A stretch of DNA of 64,000 nt from Methanolobus sp. ZRKC5 (lineage in GTDB: Archaea; Halobacteriota; Methanosarcinia; Methanosarcinales; Methanosarcinaceae): the NCBI RefSeq assembly GCF_038446525.1, contig NZ_CP151792.1, positions 1,426,001 to 1,490,000 of the forward strand, written 5' to 3'. Of this stretch, positions 1-8,303 are shown one piece after another (positions within the stretch are counted from its first letter, which is position 1; each line of letters opens with the position of its first letter). The position numbers and the translations under genes are program-made. The notes under the pieces were generated by a model that saw only the letters and a program-made list of their open reading frames with translations, searched no databases and was not told the origin of the DNA.

Positions 1-360
1 ATAATCCCTGTAACACCCTACATCAGGTATATCAAATATCGCCATTCCCCCGGCATTCCAGAAAACATTTGAAATAATGTTTTTCCGTCCCATTTCATCG
101 ATCACCTGCTTGAGTGTTAAAAGATCATCGACTATTTGTCTCCAGTCACCAGCATGTGTTTCTGAGGAAGCTACCCCTTCGGCAAGTTCAAATTGCTGCA
201 AGGTAAATGTGTACACCTGGAACAAGTGAATGTCATCCGTTGTTAACTTGATCAATCCACTTTTTGAATCCTGGCGCAATACTTTCAGGACGAGTGGAAC
301 GTCAGGTGACCGAAACGCACCCTTATCCATCTTTTCAGTATATATATTGATTTCCTGCAT
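1..360 (-). CDS. Hypothetical protein, N-terminal part (runs off the window edge)
   Basis: An open frame starts at an ATG (358-360) and continues uninterrupted to base 1, giving at least 120 residues. It begins MQEINIYTEKMDKG and reaches a stretch with WNAGGMAIFDIPD near the edge. A GGGTGTGA motif lies 5-10 bases upstream of the ATG as a possible ribosome site. Composition is soluble and mixed acidic/hydrophobic, with no signal peptide. I do not recognise the family and the C-terminus is missing, so no function is assigned. Confidence 0.6.
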   Translation of the reverse strand, partial: MQEINIYTEKMDKGAFRSPDVPLVLKVLRQDSKSGLIKLTTDDIHLFQVYTFTLQQFELAEGVASSETHAGDWRQIVDDLLTLKQVIDEMGRKNIISNVFWNAGGMAIFDIPDVGCYRDY

Positions 361-524
361 ATTTTCACACCCGGGACATTAACCTCTAATTTAAGATGCT
401 CGTTTATGCAAATAAATATTGCTGAAAGATCGGATAAAAACTAAAGAAAATAAAAAAAATAAGATAGCCAACGCTTCAAGTGCAATCAGGAACTTGAAAT
501 ATACAGCAGGTCCCTGTTTACAGC

Positions 525-680
525 TTAGTATGAGACAAGTGTCTGGATACAGGCACTTTTAACGAAATTGATCATATTGCACCTGAGTTCAAATTCCTGT
601 TCGGAAAGATCATCTGTGTCAAGATATCGGCAGAACATTTCCCTGAACTCATCAAATTTTTGCTCGTCTTGTTCCTTCAT
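525..680 (-). CDS. Small acidic protein, 51 aa, unknown function
   Basis: A short frame of 51 residues begins MKEQDEQKFDEFREMFCRYL and ends with a TAA at 525-527. It is preceded by a strong Shine-Dalgarno, GAGGGG, 4-5 bases from the ATG. Further upstream are a TATA box (TTTATATAA, about 732-740) and a perfect 14-bp palindrome, so this looks like a real, separately regulated gene. The peptide is predicted helical, charged at the N-terminus, with three cysteines. No family is recognised. Confidence 0.6.
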   Translation of the reverse strand: MKEQDEQKFDEFREMFCRYLDTDDLSEQEFELRCNMINFVKSACIQTLVSY

Positions 681-714
681 AATTCCCCTCGGAGTTACAA
701 ACGATTATGTAATC

Positions 715-728
715 AACATATATATGTT
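715..728. promoter_or_regulatory. Perfect palindrome AACATATATATGTT in the promoter of the 51-aa gene
   Basis: The 14-bp perfect inverted repeat lies immediately downstream (minus-strand sense) of the TATA-like TTTATATAA and about 35 bases upstream of the start codon at 680. That is a typical position for an archaeal repressor operator overlapping the transcription start. AT-rich palindromes can arise by chance, so the assignment is tentative. Confidence 0.35.
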
Positions 729-871
729 TTGTTATATAAAAATGTTCTGTTCAGGGTTTACATGTCAAAACATGAACTATAGAGTAAAAGATAGGCTTAA
801 ATCAAAAAAGGAAATTATGTGAAAAATGTCCATTGTGTATAATGTCAAATAAAAAAGGAGATAGGAGTTCC

Positions 872-2197
872 TTACTCAGTATCACCTACCGTAATACTGT
901 ACTCGAAATTATCAGTGTTCCCGGATAGAATACTTAGTTCCCAATCTCCGATGGCCCCGGTTGCCTCATAGACCTCAGTGTAAGTTGTCGAATATTGCTG
1001 GTATGCGGATGATTCAGATGAATACGTCATAACATCAGCACTTCCAAAGTTCACAGAGCCTTTGTTCACGACCCTTACAAGCTCGAGTTCAGCTTCTTCA
1101 TTGCCATTTTTGAGCACAAGATCAAAGGAAGGATTTTGTGCTGCAGACCCACCTGAATAACTTGAATATTCGTACTGGTTTGTTGACACTTCAATTCTGA
1201 TAGGTGCATCAGAAAAGGTGGCAAATTCTGTTACGAAAGGTTCTGATGGTTGTTCCCATATATTGAGATATAACTGGACCTGGCTCTCCCATTCATTCAA
1301 TGCAGGATCCCCTACCCCGAGATCAATTGAAGTGCTGTAACTACCCTGTATGCCCTGAGGAACTTTCAGATGTATCTTTACAATTACTGTTTCACCGGCT
1401 TTGACCTTTGAAGGTGCATCTATGGTAATCGAATCTTCGCCGAATGTCTCATCAAATGATGGTTGCTCCGGGTCGTAGTAGGATCTCTCAGGATATATCT
1501 TGTTTGTGATAATTTCCGGACTTATGGAAATATCCTTATCTCCTATGTTTACAAGTTTTACCTCATAATCGTATTCTTTACCTGCCTCAACCCTGTCATT
1601 AATATAGTTACTTGAAATCTCAATGCTTGGTGGTATCCAGACCTCAACAGAAAGGTCAAGAGAATTACCGTAGTAGACAGAGGATATTTTGTAATCTTCT
1701 TCGATGTCAACAGTATCCGCACTGATAGATGATCTGTCAAAGACTATATTTGCGTTGTAGTAGCCCAGGTCTGCATCATCGGGTACTGTTACCTCTACTA
1801 TGAATTTCCTTTTCTCATCAGACTTCATCATTACATTTGAAGGTGTTACGGTGACCCATTCTTCTTCAAGATAGTTCTCTGTGTATGGTTGTAACACCAT
1901 TATCGGATCAATGGTTACGGTTTCATCATTCCTGTTGATGACAGTTATAGAAACTGAGCTCGTTTCACCGGGCTGCAATTGCAGATGCGAATATGATGGT
2001 TTCACCTGAAGCTTACCATATCCCATGTCAGGAATATTTATGGTTTCCACATCTTCTGCATACGATACACCTACAAAGGACCTCTCCGAAACAAGTGGTT
2101 CCATCATAGGAGCAACATCATCTGCTATTGCCCCTGTGGCAAAGATGGCACTGACAAACAACAGCCCCATTGCAATATATAGCGGAGTTTTATTCAT
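872..2197 (-). CDS. Exported protein with Ig-like/NEW3-type beta domains
   Basis: 441 residues. The N-terminus has a signal peptide (hydrophobic residues about 6-25, then ADD). The rest is beta-rich, with stretches such as LQLQPGETSSVSITVINR and KAGETVIVKIHLKVP. These resemble the NEW3/CARDB-like extracellular beta-sandwich domains common in archaeal surface proteins. There is no C-terminal membrane anchor or PGF motif, so it is probably secreted or held non-covalently. An AGAGGAAG ribosome site lies about 10 bases before the ATG. The gene stands alone and its precise role is unknown. Confidence 0.7.
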   Translation of the reverse strand: MNKTPLYIAMGLLFVSAIFATGAIADDVAPMMEPLVSERSFVGVSYAEDVETINIPDMGYGKLQVKPSYSHLQLQPGETSSVSITVINRNDETVTIDPIMVLQPYTENYLEEEWVTVTPSNVMMKSDEKRKFIVEVTVPDDADLGYYNANIVFDRSSISADTVDIEEDYKISSVYYGNSLDLSVEVWIPPSIEISSNYINDRVEAGKEYDYEVKLVNIGDKDISISPEIITNKIYPERSYYDPEQPSFDETFGEDSITIDAPSKVKAGETVIVKIHLKVPQGIQGSYSTSIDLGVGDPALNEWESQVQLYLNIWEQPSEPFVTEFATFSDAPIRIEVSTNQYEYSSYSGGSAAQNPSFDLVLKNGNEEAELELVRVVNKGSVNFGSADVMTYSSESSAYQQYSTTYTEVYEATGAIGDWELSILSGNTDNFEYSITVGDTE

Positions 2198-2482
2198 TAT
2201 AGCATACTTCCTCTTTAGTTCTCAGATCATAGAAGTACCCGCACATATTAAAGAATTAACTAAACTTCAGATTGACTTGAAGTTATGTATGGCAAAGCAT
2301 CTTGAAAATAACTTTTACAGTATACTAATCCTGGAAAGCACTTTAAGTCACATAGGAATGAATAAGTTTTAACTCATTTCCTTTTTCTTCTTTTTTACAG
2401 TACAGTTTTCCTTTAGCATTGCCATCATGATTTGTTACAAAAAAGTTCTACGCAGCCGAATATTTATATATTCCAACAATAG

Positions 2483-2779
2483 ATGCATATTATGCAGGAA
2501 AAAAGATATCAAAAGGGCTACTTCATGGCTATAGGCATTGCTATTGGCCTCCCCCTCGGGATTCCTATAGGCCTTATGTTAGGCATGATCGCTATGGGAC
2601 CGGCAATTGGTGTAGCTCTTGGAGCAGGAATTGGAACATATCTTGAAAAGAAGTATAACCCGAATCCTTTACCAATGACACCTGAGCAGGAAGCTCAAAG
2701 AAAAAAAGTTGTTCTGGCACTTGGGGCAATCCTCCTGCTGGGAATTCTAATGTTTGTTGCTTTGTTGATGATAAGTTGA
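2483..2779 (+). CDS. Small glycine-rich membrane protein
   Basis: 98 residues. Residues about 15-50 form a Gly-rich hydrophobic segment with repeated G-xxx-G spacing (GIAIGLPLGIPIGLMLGM, then GVALGAGIG), like a glycine zipper. A second membrane helix occupies residues 75-97. The first ATG (2483) follows a TATA-like TTTATATATT by only about 20 bases, suggesting a nearly leaderless transcript. A start at 2492 (MQEKRYQ) is equally possible. Function unknown. Confidence 0.6.
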   Translation: MHIMQEKRYQKGYFMAIGIAIGLPLGIPIGLMLGMIAMGPAIGVALGAGIGTYLEKKYNPNPLPMTPEQEAQRKKVVLALGAILLLGILMFVALLMIS

Positions 2780-2836
2780 GATGAATAATATGCAGGGATC
2801 TAAAGTGATTACCTTCGGCTCAAATATCAGGAAATT

Positions 2837-3184
2837 GTGGAATACTATAATCTAACCTCTGTGAAAAAACTAGTTTTTTTTTCAATCCTGACATTTTATA
2901 TTTGCGATGATTACTGGTTTTACAAAAAATGGAAATTCTTCAAAGCAAAAGACGAACTGAAAATAAGACCTTTTTGGAGATTGTTCCTTTCAATTTTCTA
3001 TGTCGTGTACCTGTTCTCAAAGATAGAGGAGTTTACCTAAAATGTTATGAACTTCTATTGGGACAAAAACCAACCCATGGTTCCTGTCAAAACATTCAAA
3101 ATATGACATATTGTTGCAATTATTCCTTTTGTTGCGCTCTTGATAGGTACTGTTGAAGGACTCGTTATTAATTTTCTGTATTGA
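2837..3184 (+). pseudogene. Frameshifted remnant of a small membrane protein gene
   Basis: The first frame (2837-3040) reads YWFYKKWKFFKAKDELKIRP then FWRLFLSIFYVVYLFSKIEE and stops. Downstream in another frame a membrane-like segment, IIPFVALLIGTVEGLVINFL, runs to a stop at 3182-3184. Together they look like one multi-helix membrane protein with a Y-WFYKNWK-type motif, as seen in DUF4234-like families, broken by frameshifts. No intact frame covers both halves. Family assignment is by resemblance only. Confidence 0.5.
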
Positions 3185-3301
3185 TTCAAGCCTGTATCTC
3201 TTTAAAAATACTAATCGATCCATCAGAAAATAATTCGATACTGACAGGAAATCAGGAATAAAAAAGATAGTTGGTGTGATCCATTACACACCAATCTGAT
3301 T

Positions 3302-4843
3302 TTATTTGCGTTTGCCAAACATCACAGCAGCAAAGAGACCGAACAATCCCACTACCAGTTCAAATCCGGGACTGGATTCAGATGCCTGAGACCCGGCTTC
3401 TTCTGAAACTGCGTCCATTGATTCGATTTTTTTGAGCTCTTCATCACTTATCATCCTCTCACCAACGATCATAGGATCCCCGTCATACCCAAGAGCAGCG
3501 AAGTCCATGGCATCATCGTCAAGATGGCAATCTTTACATTGAAGAGCACCCTCTTTTGGTGCAACTTCATGATTTATACTTTCATACAGTGATGTTTCCA
3601 CGAATTCATACTGACCACTGTAGGGCATATCTACATAATCCATACCTGCCTTGGATGCCCGGTCCCAGTCATATGCGACCCAGTAGGCGTCCTCGCCTCC
3701 AAAAAGGTCAGGGATTATGAGGTAGTTGTACTGTGCATCACTGATCTGTTTTGCAAGATGGATCTTGAATGGATATATCTTGGAATCCACATCATACCTG
3801 TCACCCAGTGGAGCAGTGAGAACAGTAACTCCTTCAGGATCTACTTCATCCCCAAGGTAATACTTATCAAAGCTACCATTGAACCAAGCATATGTTGGAG
3901 TTACATTCATTTCCCAGATAAACTCACCCTTCATCATGTTGTAAGTGGCTTTACCGTATTCATCCACAGGTACCGTATCAAGATCCTGTCCTGCTTTAGA
4001 CCAGTCCCAGTACATCTTTGTTGGCACTTCCCGGGCAAATGCGGGTACGTGACAGGTCTGACAGGCAATGGAATCTGAGTGAGCGTCAAGGCGTTCTTTG
4101 AAAACTCCCTGATGCGGCGTGTCTCCATGACAATCAGAACACAAAACCCTGCATTCAGACCCCGGAACACCAGCAAAGCGACCTGCGACATTGTGTGCAG
4201 TCGTCTTGTGACAGTTCTGACAGTCAAAATCCATACCACCCATGTGAACATCAAGCTCTCTTGAAGGCTCAAGTAGCGCAGATGACATATCACCGTGCTT
4301 TACGTTGTCACCACCACCACCGAAGAAGTGGCAACTTCCTCCACATGTCTCACGTGACGGACTTCCTATACTCTGAGCTACGGCTACAAGATCAACAGAA
4401 GAATCAACAGCTCCTGCACCTGTGGGTATTTTCTTGTATGTACCTGTTGTCTCGTGACAGACCACGCAATCTATGTTCGATGCATTGGTGAAGTCAAAGG
4501 TCTTGTCCGCCCAGCCATACCCTGTGTGACAGGAAGTGCATCGTGGTTCATTTGAACCTATGGCTACACAGAAATTATTTATCACTGTGCGTTTACCCAA
4601 TCCTTCGTGCGATTGTTCCTCACATCCACACTCTGAACATGTTGTCCAGAGCCAGTGAGTCGAATTCAGCATGTCTGTTGCCTGCTGGGAGTGACATGAA
4701 ATACAATCTGCAGTCACATCCGGTCCTTCCTCGTATGGGCCGGTAAGGAACGAATGGTTCAGATACGCGGCAGAAGAGGAAAAGGACAAAGCTATCAAGC
4801 AAGCAAGCAAACAGGAAAACCCAACGTAAAAATTGTGTTTCAT
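3302..4843 (-). CDS. Surface-anchored octaheme-type cytochrome c (tetrathionate reductase/MmcA-like)
   Basis: 513 residues with a signal peptide (about residues 1-26). Haem-binding CxxCH motifs lie near residues 47, 102, 126, 208, 235, 261 and 436, and there is one CxxxCH (CGGSCH, residue 167), so eight sites are likely. An extra cysteine cluster, CSECGC followed by EEQSH (69-79), may be an atypical haem site. The C-terminus, SPGFELVVGLFGLFAAVMFG plus basic residues, is a PGF-CTERM anchor processed by archaeosortase, placing the protein on the outer face of the membrane/S-layer. The haem spacing resembles octaheme tetrathionate reductases and the Methanosarcina multihaem cytochrome MmcA, which acts in extracellular electron transfer. 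No rnf genes are adjacent. Confidence 0.85.
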   Translation of the reverse strand: MKHNFYVGFSCLLACLIALSFSSSAAYLNHSFLTGPYEEGPDVTADCISCHSQQATDMLNSTHWLWTTCSECGCEEQSHEGLGKRTVINNFCVAIGSNEPRCTSCHTGYGWADKTFDFTNASNIDCVVCHETTGTYKKIPTGAGAVDSSVDLVAVAQSIGSPSRETCGGSCHFFGGGGDNVKHGDMSSALLEPSRELDVHMGGMDFDCQNCHKTTAHNVAGRFAGVPGSECRVLCSDCHGDTPHQGVFKERLDAHSDSIACQTCHVPAFAREVPTKMYWDWSKAGQDLDTVPVDEYGKATYNMMKGEFIWEMNVTPTYAWFNGSFDKYYLGDEVDPEGVTVLTAPLGDRYDVDSKIYPFKIHLAKQISDAQYNYLIIPDLFGGEDAYWVAYDWDRASKAGMDYVDMPYSGQYEFVETSLYESINHEVAPKEGALQCKDCHLDDDAMDFAALGYDGDPMIVGERMISDEELKKIESMDAVSEEAGSQASESSPGFELVVGLFGLFAAVMFGKRK

Positions 4844-5191
4844 GTTTCAACCCCGGTATAAATTAAATAAAGTTAAGTCTACCTAACATAAGTACTATAT
4901 AAACGTGAAATTTGCACCTATTTAAGTATTGTGTAATACTGTCAAAAGATAGTGAGTTAACAGTGTTAATAAAGTATCTTTTCGATACTTAATTAAAAGA
5001 GATAATATTGAAAAGCGAAAATGGAGCTAAAAAGAGAAGAACAGGAAAGTCAGAAGGAAAAGATCCGCCTTTTCAGATAGTACCTAGCACCCACTTAATG
5101 ACCTTATCTTTCTCTTAGACCGAGTGTTCTTTTTTTTGAATATCAGGCAAACCTGCACAGGATATAAACTGATGCATATGATCCTTGTTCT
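4844..5191. other. Intergenic region, cytochrome promoter
   Basis: Apart from the cytochrome TATA box and operator candidate (4873-4903), this 348-base AT-rich region holds no convincing gene. The longest possible product, from the ATG at about 5021 on the plus strand, is 19 residues and lacks a good ribosome site. Confidence 0.5.
4873..4886. promoter_or_regulatory. DtxR/IdeR-like operator candidate upstream of the cytochrome gene
   Basis: On the minus strand the sequence TTAGGTAGACTTAA is a near-palindrome lying between the TATA box (TTTATATA, 4896-4903) and the cytochrome ATG at 4843, about where transcription should start. It resembles the left half and centre of the DtxR/IdeR iron-box consensus (TTAGGTTAG...). 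Iron control of a haem protein would make sense, but the match is partial. Confidence 0.3.
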
Positions 5192-5488
5192 TTAAGCATG
5201 AATAACTGCCAGTGTGTTGCTGAGAGTTGCAAGAAGACCAATAAATGATACAGAATACCTTGTGATGTTCCAGTAATACCTGTTTGCGTTCCTGTATACA
5301 TGATATAAGAGGAACATGAACCCTATTTTGAGAGGAATCAGGGAAATGTAACCATAGGTCATGAATATTTCATAAAGAATAGGGTTACCTTCATAAAAAT
5401 AACCTGTTTGCAGTGCATAAACTGTTGTTATAGTATCTCCTAAAACATAAAGGAGCAATACCGGTATAATATCTTTTAGAAAAGTCAT
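5192..5488 (-). CDS. DUF5658-like small membrane protein
   Basis: 98 residues with three predicted membrane helices (about 5-22, 42-62, 72-95). The motif VLLLYVLGDTITTVYALQTG near the N-terminus (L-GD-xTT-xxAL) is the signature of DUF5658-like archaeal/bacterial membrane proteins. A paralogue with the same motif (LFYVLGDFLTTVQALN) is encoded at 53740-54129. Function unknown. The gene stands alone with a weak ribosome site. Confidence 0.65.
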   Translation of the reverse strand: MTFLKDIIPVLLLYVLGDTITTVYALQTGYFYEGNPILYEIFMTYGYISLIPLKIGFMFLLYHVYRNANRYYWNITRYSVSFIGLLATLSNTLAVIHA

Positions 5489-5772
5489 ATCAAGCCTACT
5501 TCATGCATGGATGATCGAATAAACAAAAGCATCAAGTAATGCCTCTGGATGGCTATAGTATAATCAGTTATCATATTTGGGTACCACCAAATTGTATTAT
5601 TAGCTACGATGTAGTGTATCTTACAGATAACGTTTAAGTCTTCCCGCATAATTTTATAATGTACTAAAGATAAAATATTAGAAATAAATGACAGCTTCAG
5701 CTTTCCAGAACTGTTTATTTAGATAACGCACGAAAAAAAGATATAGAGGACAGAAATAATCTATTACTAAAT

Positions 5773-6576
5773 TCAACAAAAACCCAGAACAACCATTTCC
5801 CTTGTTTGGTCGATCAGTTCCCTTATATTATCTTCCAGAAACTCATCATCAAGATCGCCACATTTAGCGCTTAAAGCCGCAAGATGTTCTATTGCTCCCA
5901 GCATCCCCACATCAAACTTGTAAGCATTTTCGGACTCATGAATTTTTTGAATCATTGTTAGCATCGTGTCCTCAGGCGTCAATTCAACCTCATTCACGTC
6001 ACACAACATTTTCAGGTAGCTTTCAAGAGCTTTTCCAGCAATGATACCAGCATGAGGAAAGGACCCTTGTTCATACAGACTTTCTGCTTCTTCAAGTTCA
6101 GAATTTACCAGATTTGCTGTAACACTTCTCTGGCGATCGTTCCTTGCTAAAACGATACGATGTCCTACTGAGTGGATTATACTGACCTGAGCATCAAAAC
6201 AGGCGATGAACACTTTTCTTAGATGTTTTTTCTCATTGGAGTTGCCAACAGGGTCTTTCAGACCGATGAGGGTCACTATCTTTTGGTGCAGCTCTGCAAG
6301 GTCTTCATGTTTTGATGTCCTGCCCGAACCTGCATATTCCTGAACAAGCTCCCGGCAGCTTTCATACCAATCTTCGTACCTCTGCAAAAGAGCACTTTGC
6401 AGAATCTCGTTCTTTGAATTTATCTCGCATATCCTGTATTCTACATTCGGCAATCCCGTAGAACCATCTTCAATAGGCTTCATCCTTTTTTGAGTGGTAC
6501 CTCCCAGCAGATTCATATACATCTTTTCAATAAGATCGGCTTCTTTGATGTATGTGGCAATGTCTGGATTGGTCAT
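5773..6576 (-). CDS. Hypothetical protein with C-terminal HEPN-like helical domain
   Basis: 267 residues, all predicted helical and soluble. The C-terminal half (residues about 155-200, ELEEAESLYEQGSFPHAG then KALESYLKMLC) has the pattern of HEPN/DUF4145-type helical domains, where a helix-turn-helix pair carries A-x-x-x-A-G-x-A-LE. No RxxxxH ribonuclease motif is visible, so it is unlikely to be a HEPN toxin. A TATA-like TTATTTATATAC (6597-6608) lies just upstream. The gene is isolated and its function unknown. Confidence 0.6.
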   Translation of the reverse strand: MTNPDIATYIKEADLIEKMYMNLLGGTTQKRMKPIEDGSTGLPNVEYRICEINSKNEILQSALLQRYEDWYESCRELVQEYAGSGRTSKHEDLAELHQKIVTLIGLKDPVGNSNEKKHLRKVFIACFDAQVSIIHSVGHRIVLARNDRQRSVTANLVNSELEEAESLYEQGSFPHAGIIAGKALESYLKMLCDVNEVELTPEDTMLTMIQKIHESENAYKFDVGMLGAIEHLAALSAKCGDLDDEFLEDNIRELIDQTREMVVLGFC

Positions 6577-7147
6577 AATAGTAGAATGGAAAAAATTGTA
6601 TATAAATAAGGCGAATCAAACATGGCTTTTTTGGATAGCAAAATATTCTGCAAAAATTAAGATTATAGCCCAACCCCATGCATCTTCCTAAATTTTGAGT
6701 ACATATACCATCAAAGACTATCACATCCATGTTTCTCGTAAAATTCCAGTGAAAGCTAAAAAGAACACTGGGGATTGACCATATTGCACGAAGAACATAA
6801 GTTATACAAAATTAACAGCTCGAATAGGTATATTAGTGGATTTTGCTTGGGTTTCCATTTACCCATAATGAAGGAAGTGATGAGGTAGTATGTGAGACTG
6901 TATAAAATTCCTTCAAAAAAAGATGGACAATGACTTATACCTCATTTCAGATATCAATATATAATCCAAATATGAAAAGAAAATGGCCACTTGCTAAAAT
7001 AAATTGGTGGGTTGGTGGAACCCCATAATAAAGAAACTCTACTTTCAAAGGTTGGAGATGTACCAGATAGAAAGAGAAAGAAAAAAAGCATTGATTATGA
7101 TGAAACATATTTAAGCTTCACCGTAGCTATGCTTGCGGTTTGAATAA
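6577..7147. other. Intergenic region with possible short gene remnant
   Basis: 571 bases. The right part contains a 44-codon open frame (7012-7143, plus strand, TTG/GTG start) that is rich in Lys/Arg and ends SFTVAMLAV. It overlaps an 18-residue frame beginning at 6972. Neither has a ribosome site or a recognisable family, and they may be the debris of a lost gene. The left part holds the promoter of the 267-residue gene. Confidence 0.35.
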
Positions 7148-7843
7148 TTAGAACTGGTTCAAAGGGCATACTTTGATGCAGAGTCCACATCGAAGTCCAC
7201 CAAGATCATTGAACATATACTCAGCACACTTTTCCCTGTGAATAATTCCTTCTTCTGTAAGGGCATCAACCGGACATATCTCGATGCACTTCATGCACTT
7301 ACTGCATGCATCATTGACAAGTGGAAGTTCTATCTTTTCTTCAGAATCAAATGGTGCATCTGTCAGTATAGAAGTCATGCGTACTTTTGGTCCAAAATCT
7401 TTTGTAATCAGAAGATGGTTCATGCCAAAGTTTCCAATCCCTGCCTGATAAGCAGCATATTTGAAAGAAAGAACACCCTTTAGCGTCTCACGATCGGCAT
7501 ACCAGTAACCGTATTCGCTTCCCTCGCTCGGAGCAATTGTTGCCATATAACTTTCTTTTTCAATATGCTTAGCCAGCTGGAATGCAATGATTCTTAATGT
7601 GGCTGTAGCTGCCATAAGTGTATTTGTATATTCACCCCTGCCCTTGGGCAACGTTTCAAAAGCCCCCCGTGGTACAGAAACTCCCAGAACTATTACTGAC
7701 TTCAACCCCTTCATTACATCCTGAGGTTTGTTTCCTGTATAATCTAAATTTTCAAAGCATGATTTGTCAGTGATACCAATAAAATCAGCACCCAGTTCAA
7801 AAGCCATATCCTTTATAATTTTTGTAAGATTGGTCTCTGTCAT
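7148..7843 (-). CDS. Epoxyqueuosine-reductase-like (QueG/COG1600-type) iron-sulfur protein
   Basis: 231 residues. The N-terminal two thirds match the QueG-like fold (ELGADFIGITD at the start; YKAAYQAGIG-like YAAYQAGIGNFGMNHLLIT near residue 130). The C-terminus carries a ferredoxin domain with CSKCMKCIEICP (about residue 183) and CGLCIKVCP (about 220), enough for two [4Fe-4S] clusters. It is much shorter than bacterial QueG (about 350 residues) and lacks the HEAT-repeat tail, so it is probably a methanogen electron-transfer or reductase relative rather than a true queuosine enzyme. A strong AAGGAGAT ribosome site precedes the ATG. Confidence 0.8.
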   Translation of the reverse strand: MTETNLTKIIKDMAFELGADFIGITDKSCFENLDYTGNKPQDVMKGLKSVIVLGVSVPRGAFETLPKGRGEYTNTLMAATATLRIIAFQLAKHIEKESYMATIAPSEGSEYGYWYADRETLKGVLSFKYAAYQAGIGNFGMNHLLITKDFGPKVRMTSILTDAPFDSEEKIELPLVNDACSKCMKCIEICPVDALTEEGIIHREKCAEYMFNDLGGLRCGLCIKVCPLNQF

Positions 7844-7934
7844 TTTTAATCTCCTTTTGAAAAGAAGTCGCTATATTTATAGGATAATGGTTGTAGATAC
7901 AACTAACTTGCTGCATATAAATTTTACTATTTCC

Positions 7935-8066
7935 GGCTCTGTAGAAAACCTACCAAAATCAGTATTTGTGGACTTAATTTAACAAATTATATCAATATCA
8001 TCGAGTACATTTTGAATAATTGCATACGGTTATTTGTCCCATAATTTAGAGGATTTCTACAGAGCC
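7935..8066. mobile_element. 132-bp MITE with IS6-like ends
   Basis: The segment is bounded by 16-bp inverted repeats (GGCTCTGTAGAAAACC left; GGCTCTGTAGAAATCC read inward from the right; one mismatch). It is flanked by a perfect 8-bp direct repeat, CTATTTCC (7927-7934 and 8067-8074). It has no coding capacity. The GGCTCTGT-xxAAA end and the 8-bp duplication match the habits of IS6-family elements, so it is probably a non-autonomous derivative of one. The parent is not in the window. Confidence 0.75.
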
Positions 8067-8303
8067 CTATTTCCCATTCCGCCAATTAAAGGAAAACTTC
8101 AAACATCATTTCAAAAAACCCATTTTTGCGTATAAATAATCTCGGATTTACAGCAGTCATGCAAACCCAAAGGAAAATAATTTCCTATTAGTTTGTATAA
8201 TCGGAAAAATAAGTGTTATAAATTGACTAATTCCGCTTGAAACCTAGATTATATTCTAATCAGAACCATTGACAAACTTTATGAATTAATATACAACATA
8301 ATA

